In this document: positions 58,921-64,000 of the stretch, piece after piece
Position numbering within the stretch: the stretch's first letter is position 1
Layout: the number at the start of each line of letters is the position of its first letter
Origin: Centrapalus pauciflorus
Lineage: Eukaryota; Streptophyta; Magnoliopsida; Asterales; Asteraceae
Direction of reading: 5' to 3'
Assembly: GCA_020465985.1 (NCBI GenBank)
Contig: JAANYP010007920.1
Location: 397,001-461,000 of the forward strand
Length of the DNA stretch: 64,000 nucleotides
Position numbers and translations under genes: made by a program
The notes under the pieces: model-generated
Database searches by the model: none
Seen by the model: only the letters and a program-made list of their open reading frames with translations
Told to the model about the DNA's origin: nothing

Positions 58921-60100
58921 ATGTGTTCAGAAGGGGATGGTGCAGGGAAAGAAAGGCCAGCGGGCGATGATTATATACGCAAATCAGAGCTGATCGAGAT
59001 CTTGACTCAGTTTTATGTATCTGAGGGTATGGGACCAGGTGCCGGGGGTGGTCAGGGTATGGGTACTCCGGTTACTGGGGCAGATACGGGTGCAGGTGCC
59101 TCTTCATCTACGGCTCAACGAGGGGGTTCGTTTAAAGATTTTATGACTGGGAAGCCACCAGAGTTCCGAGGCGGGGGCGAGCCTGGGATGGCTCTAGCGT
59201 GGGAGCGCGAGATTGAGTCGGCTTTTCAGGTTGCTCATGTGGACCCGAAATATATGGTTGGGTATGCCACGTACCAGTTGAGGGGTGGGGCCTCACAGTG
59301 GTGGAGATCGATAGAGTCATCTTTGTCTGACTCGCGTGCGTACGCGATCTCCTTGGAACAGTTTAAGGCGATGTTTGAGATTCAGTATGCGCCCCGTGAC
59401 GAGCAGAGAGAGATGGAGCGTCGATTCCTCCATCTACAGCGGATAGGCCTATCTGTGCAGCAATATGTAGACCGCTTTAATGAGTATTCCCAGTTCGCGC
59501 CACAACATGTGGATACAGAGAGGCGCAAGGCTGATGCTTTTATTGACGGCCTGAGATCTGACATCAGAGAGTTCGTGGGGTTATAGGAGACGACATCGTT
59601 TGCCAGAGCCCTGGAGTTAGCTCGCATGAGAGAGCGAGAGATCGAGAGGCAGCGGGAGCAGCCGCCCGCCCAGAGACAGCGTACGGGGGCCTCCAAGCAG
59701 TCTAGTTATTGGCGTGAGCCGAGAGAGTAACAACCTGAGCAGAGCCGTTATCAGGAGAAGGGTTCGGGATCGCATAGAGACAGAGGCAGAGATAGAGGTC
59801 GAAATGACAGGTCCAGGGGACAGGGCCAGCGAGATAGTCGGGCGGCCAGTCAGAGTAGTGTTGGGCAGGGGTCCCGGGCAGCGGGAAGTAGAGCTGACAG
59901 TTCATCTGGGGAGCGGGATTGTCCGAGGTGCCACCGCAGGCATGCCGGGCCATGTGCTAGTGATCAGTTTCGGCGTTTCAGATGCGGCCAGTTCGGCCAT
60001 ACAGCTACGGCTTGCACATCCCTGAGGCATTATGCTTCCGATATGGGAAGCCGGGCCATCGCATGAGAGATTGTCCATAGGCAGCACCAACGGTACCGGG
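58921..60100 (+). pseudogene. Gypsy C gag
   Basis: The start ATG at 58921 (MCSEGDGAGKERPAG) follows a CTGTGCAG acceptor-like site by 12 nt and matches B gag. The capsid domain is open to 59584 (GGASQWWRSIESSL, ISLEQFKAMFEIQYAP, YVDRFNEYSQFAPQ). A TAG at 59584-59586 replaces the codon where B reads His after VGL. Zinc-knuckle sequence follows at about 59925-60075 in shifted frames. Confidence 0.85.
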
Positions 60101-60229
60101 GGCGAGCACGAGAGGTGCCAGAGCAGAGCCTTCTTCTTCCACCTCTCGCAGAGATGCATCATCAAGAGCCAGAGGCCGAGTATTCCAGGCCACAGCTGAG
60201 GAGGCCAGAGATGCTCCAGATGTTGTTAC

Positions 60230-60755
60230 GGGTACGTATATTCTTAATGGCTTGCGTGCGCGAGTCTTATTTGATTCTGGAGCCGATCGCTCATATGTGT
60301 CAGTGTCATTCTGTGCTTATTTTACTGTTGCTCCTACTGTGTTATCTGTGCCATTGATTGTCGATAGGGTAGACGGGAGTACCGCATTAGTGAGCCGTGT
60401 TTATCGAGAGTGTGTACTCGAGATCGATACTCACCGATTCCTGATCGATTTACTGCCTATTGAGATCAGCAACTTTGATGTGATCGTTGGCATGGACTGG
60501 ATGACAACTATCAGCCATATATTCTTTGTGCTAAGAAGATGATCAGGATTACCGATTTCTGAGACTGAGACCATGACAGTTTACGGGGAGAGGCAAAAGG
60601 GCGAGATAGGGATTATCTCGTTGGTTAGAGCTCAAAGATATGTGGCTAAGGGTTGTGAGATCTTCCTGCCTTATGTGATTGATGCCGAGAAGGAGAAGAC
60701 GAAGGTAGGGGATGTACCTGTAGTGCGAGACTACCCTGAGGTATTTCCAGATTAG
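60230..60755 (+). pseudogene. Gypsy C aspartic protease
   Basis: RVLFDSGADRSYVS at about 60263-60304, with VIVGMDWM near 60480, as in B. A frameshift near 60510 and a TAG at 60753, just after YPEVFPD, break it. Confidence 0.85.
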
Positions 60756-62045
60756 TTACCTGGGCTACCTCCAGATCGCCAGGTAGAGTTCCGTATCGAC
60801 CTATCCATGGAGCGGTGCCGATTGCAAAGACGCCTTATATGCTGGCACCCACTGAAATGCGAGAGATGATGACTCAGCTTCAGGAGTTGCTGGATAGGGG
60901 ATTTATCCGTCCGAACTCATCACCGTAGGGAGCTCCGGTGTTAATTGTGAAGAAGAAAGACGGTACCATGCGAATGTGCATCGATTATCGAGAGTTAAAT
61001 AAGGTGACGGTAAAGAATAGATATCCACTTCCGCGAATCGATGATTTATACGATCAGCTACTGGGTTCTAGCTTCTTTTCAAAGATTGATTTATGATCTG
61101 GATATCACCAGCTGAAATTCAGGGAAGAGGATGTGCCCAAGATAGCCTTCAGGACGCGCTATGGACACTATGAGTTTCTGGTCATGCCATTCGGACTGAC
61201 TAACGCACCCGCAACTTTCATGGATTTGATGAACAGGGTGTGTAGAGCTATGTTAGATCGTTTTGTGATTGTGTTCATAGACGGCATATTCATCTACTCG
61301 AGGAGCGCTGAGGAGCATGAGCAGCACTTGAGGGAGGTCCTGAGCGTGCTGTAGAGAGAGAGACTCTATGCGAAGTTTTCGAAGTGCGAGTTCTGGCTCC
61401 GAGAAGTGCAGTTCTTGGGCCATGTTGTGAGCAGTAAGGGCATCAAAGTGGATCCCGCGAAGATTGAGGCTGTGATGAGTTGGGAGCAGCCTAAGACCGT
61501 GCCAGATATTCGTAGTTTCCTGGGGTTGGCAGCCTACTACAGGCGGTTCATTCGAAACTTTTCGCGGATAGCCATGCTGTTGACGAGATTGACACGGCAG
61601 GGCGTACCATTCGAGTGGGATGACGAGCAGGAGACTGCCTTTGCCGAGTTGAGAGCTCGATTATGTCAGGCGCCGGTGTTGGCTTTGCCCGAGGGTACAG
61701 ATGACTTCACCGTGTATTGTGATGCGTCGGGTACAGGATTGGGATGTGTATTGATGCAGCGTGGCAAAGTGATTGCCTACGCTTCGAGGCAACTGAAGAC
61801 GTATGAGGAGAATCATACGGTCCAGGATCTTGAGTTGGATGTCATAGTCTTTGCGTTGAAGATATGGCGACATTATCTGTATGGGTCACAGTTCGTGGTA
61901 TATACTGATCACAAGAGTCTTCAGTACCTTTTTTAATCAGAAGGATTTGAACATGCGACGGAGACGCAGTTTAGAGCTCCTGAAAGACTATGACTGTGAG
62001 ATACAGTATCATCCTGGGAAGGAGAATGTAGTAGATGACGCCTTG
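60756..62045 (+). pseudogene. Gypsy C reverse transcriptase and RNase H
   Basis: RT motifs resume after the TAG (LPGLPPDRQVEFRIDL). A one-base loss near 60801, a TAG near 60927 and a TGA near 61094 follow. The reading open from 61133 has GHYEFLVMPFGLTNAPATFM and IVFIDGIFIYS, in which the second catalytic Asp of IDD is Gly. RNase H follows with VYCDASGTGLGCVLMQ and VYTDHKSLQYLF; an extra base near 61933 shifts the frame. Confidence 0.88.
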
Positions 62046-63544
62046 AGTCGTAAGGCGTGTGTTCATACAGTTACTTCCCGAGCTTTGAGACTCGAAATCA
62101 CCTCTACCCTGATTGACAGTCTGAGATCGGCACAGATAGAGGGTTTGCGGGAGCAGAATGTGAAGATAGAGAGGTTGGTGGGGCAGACAGAGTCAATGGT
62201 CAGGGATGGCCGAGGGATATATACGTTGAGAGGCAGAGTTTGGGTTCCTAGAGTTGGGGACTTGCGATAGTTAATCCTTGATGAGTCGCATAAGTCGAGG
62301 TTGTCCATTCATCCTGGGAGCACCAAGATGTACCGAGATCTTCGAGAGTTCTACTGGGGGCCGGGTATGAAAAGGGATGTGGGCCGTTATGTCGAGCAGT
62401 GTATGACATGTTTGCGGGTTAAAAGTGAGCACCAGAAACCGCACGGTCGTCTACAGCCACAGGAGATTCCCGGGTGGAAATGGTACCACATCACGATGGA
62501 ATTCATCGTCAGACTTCCTCGTATGGTCCGTGGAAACGACATGATCTGGGTCATAGTGGACCGGTTGACTAAAAGTGTGCACTTTCTTGCTGTTCGGGGT
62601 ACGATCACGATGGATCATCTAGCGCGGCTGTATATTGATGAGGTGGTGTTGCGGCATGGGATTCCGAAGTCGATTACTTCCGATTGCGATACTCGTTTCA
62701 CCTCGCGGTTCTGGCAGAGCTTCCAGAGAGAGCTGGGTACCCGAGTTTAGCTGAGTACAACTTATAAGCCTCAGACAAATGGGCAGACTGAGCGCACCAA
62801 TCAGACACTGGACGATATGCTGAGAGCATGTGCCATAGACTTCATAGATAGCTGGGATGTGCATCTGTCGTTAGTTGAGTTCGCGTATAATAATAACAAC
62901 CACGCCTCGATTAAGATGACACCGTTTGAAGCATTATATGGTCGTAAGTGTCTAACCCAGTGTGTTGAAGTGAGGTCGGTGAGCGACCAATCAGTGGGCC
63001 CGAGCTACTTTAGGAGACGAGTGACAAAGTAGCCGTGATCCGTGAGCATATGTGTGTTGCACAGAGCCGTCAGAAGTGTTATGTTGATCGCCGTACTTCG
63101 GAGCTCGAATTCAGTGTCGGGGATCAGGTGTTGCTGAAAGTATCTCTGTGGAAGGGTGTGATCCCATTCAGGCACCGGGGCAAGCTAAGTCCGAGGTATA
63201 TAGGGTCGTTTGAGATAATTTCCAAAGTCAGAGATCAGGTCTACCGATTGAGACTACTGCCAGAGTTAGCCGGTGTACATGATACAATCCACGTGAGTCA
63301 TTTGAGAAAATGTTTGGCTAAAGAGGATGGGTATGTGCCGTTGTCAGAGATATCCGTGGATGATCAGTTTAGATATGTCGAGCAGCCAGAATTGATTACT
63401 GATCGTAAAGTGAAGAAGTTGCGCAATAAAGAGATATCATTGGTACTCATTCAATGGAGACATCATAAGGGTACTAGGGCAACTTGGGAACCTGAGTCTG
63501 ACATGCGGAGTCGCTATCCTTTCCTGTTCCAGAGCCAGAGTTAG
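62046..63544 (+). pseudogene. Gypsy C integrase and chromodomain
   Basis: HPGSTKMYRDLREFYWGPGM, then WYHITMEFIVRLP (the first core Asp, present in B, is Glu), SITSDCDTRFTSRFWQ, and TNGQTERTNQTLDDMLRA after a TAG at 62748. Another stop lies near 63030. The end (63035-63544) has GKLSPRYIGSFEI and the chromodomain (VLIQWRHHKG..ATWEPESDM). The changed first acidic residue alone would abolish integrase activity. Confidence 0.88.
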
Positions 63545-63579
63545 ATTCTAGGATGGAATCTTTGTAAGGGGGGAGGATT

Positions 63580-64000
63580 TGTAACACCTCGACTCCCGAG
63601 CAGGTACGTGTAATTATCTCATTGACTAATTATAATAGTGATTATTGCATTGGTCCAATTATGTCCCGTATAGTGGATTATACGTGTCGGGACGGGGATT
63701 ACGTGGATTCGGGATATAATTTTAGTGGATTAATTATATTTATGGATTCACGGGATTAAATGGGATTTTAATGATATAAATAGTGGATTTTTGATAACGG
63801 GACCGGGTATCGGTGTCGAACACGCGATATAATTGAAAACGTATATACGTTCTTTGCGTTTCTTAGTTCCTTCACTTCCCAAAACTCACAAAAAGTGTAT
63901 GTGTGTGTGTTTGATGCTGCTGGAATCCAAAAGTGAAGCCATAACAGTGAATTGAAGTGTGATAAACCAAATTCAAGCTTCATCCTAGTGTTCTTGAAGT
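63580..64000 (+). repeat. Gypsy C 3' LTR (cut by window end)
   Basis: Starts TGTAACACCTCGACTCCCG after an AAGGGGGGAGGA purine tract. From GTAATTATCTCATTG it follows the 5' LTR closely to the window end. Confidence 0.92.

Larger units (their letters stand above)
56908..64000 (+). mobile_element. Ty3/gypsy chromovirus C (runs past window end)
   Basis: 5' LTR, degenerate primer-binding site (GTATCAGAGC, about 58735-58744), gag, full pol with chromodomain, polypurine tract and the first 421 bp of the 3' LTR. It is related to B across all domains but the LTRs differ. Several stops make it defective. LTR starts differ by a small deletion in the 5' copy. Confidence 0.9.

Overview
The window is plant nuclear DNA, almost certainly from a eudicot with a repeat-rich genome. 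It is nearly all transposable elements, most of them nested. I see one credible host protein gene, a Kunitz-type inhibitor at 45071-45730, with plant-style TATA and poly(A) signals. The elements are plant types: long-LTR chromoviral Ty3/gypsy, a Sirevirus-like Ty1/copia element with an env-like region, CACTA, Mutator-type MITEs and Helitron-like DNA. The CGAGTT-rich LTR dyads loosely suggest Asteraceae, but I cannot name a species.

Layout. 1-2269 and 26882-27143 are the 3' end and split 3' LTR of a Ty3/gypsy element (A). That LTR was split by a 24.5 kb Sirevirus-like copia element (2320-26881). The copia element was then entered twice: by a very young gag-only retrotransposon of TR-GAG type (5895-14335, TSD TCCCT), and by a minus-strand solo LTR of a related family (14530-16798, TSD AAAAA). 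The copia 5' LTR also contains a 0.75 kb templated insertion copied from sequence now about 24 kb away.

27144-36798 is AT-rich. It holds a 1.3 kb fold-back element with a 9-bp TSD (29597-30932) and a chain of six MITE-like elements separated by (TA)n tracts (about 31633-35511). A CACTA element with TSD CCA (36799-38277) and a decayed minus-strand copia element with TSD ACATC (38291-43815) follow.

The 4 kb island at 43816-47630 carries the Kunitz gene and small MITEs. 47631-55200 is a second chromovirus (B), whose 3' LTR is cut at a Helitron-like element (55201-56824). 56908-64000 is a third chromovirus (C), whose 3' LTR runs off the window.

All retroelement pol regions carry stops or frameshifts. 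The only intact retroelement coding sequence I see is the gag of the TR-GAG element, which must rely on enzymes from another element. Recurrent themes are long gypsy LTRs with a splice-donor-like site and a CpG-rich dyad or repeat block in the leader, acceptor-like sites just before gag start codons, and (TA)n-bounded MITE chains.
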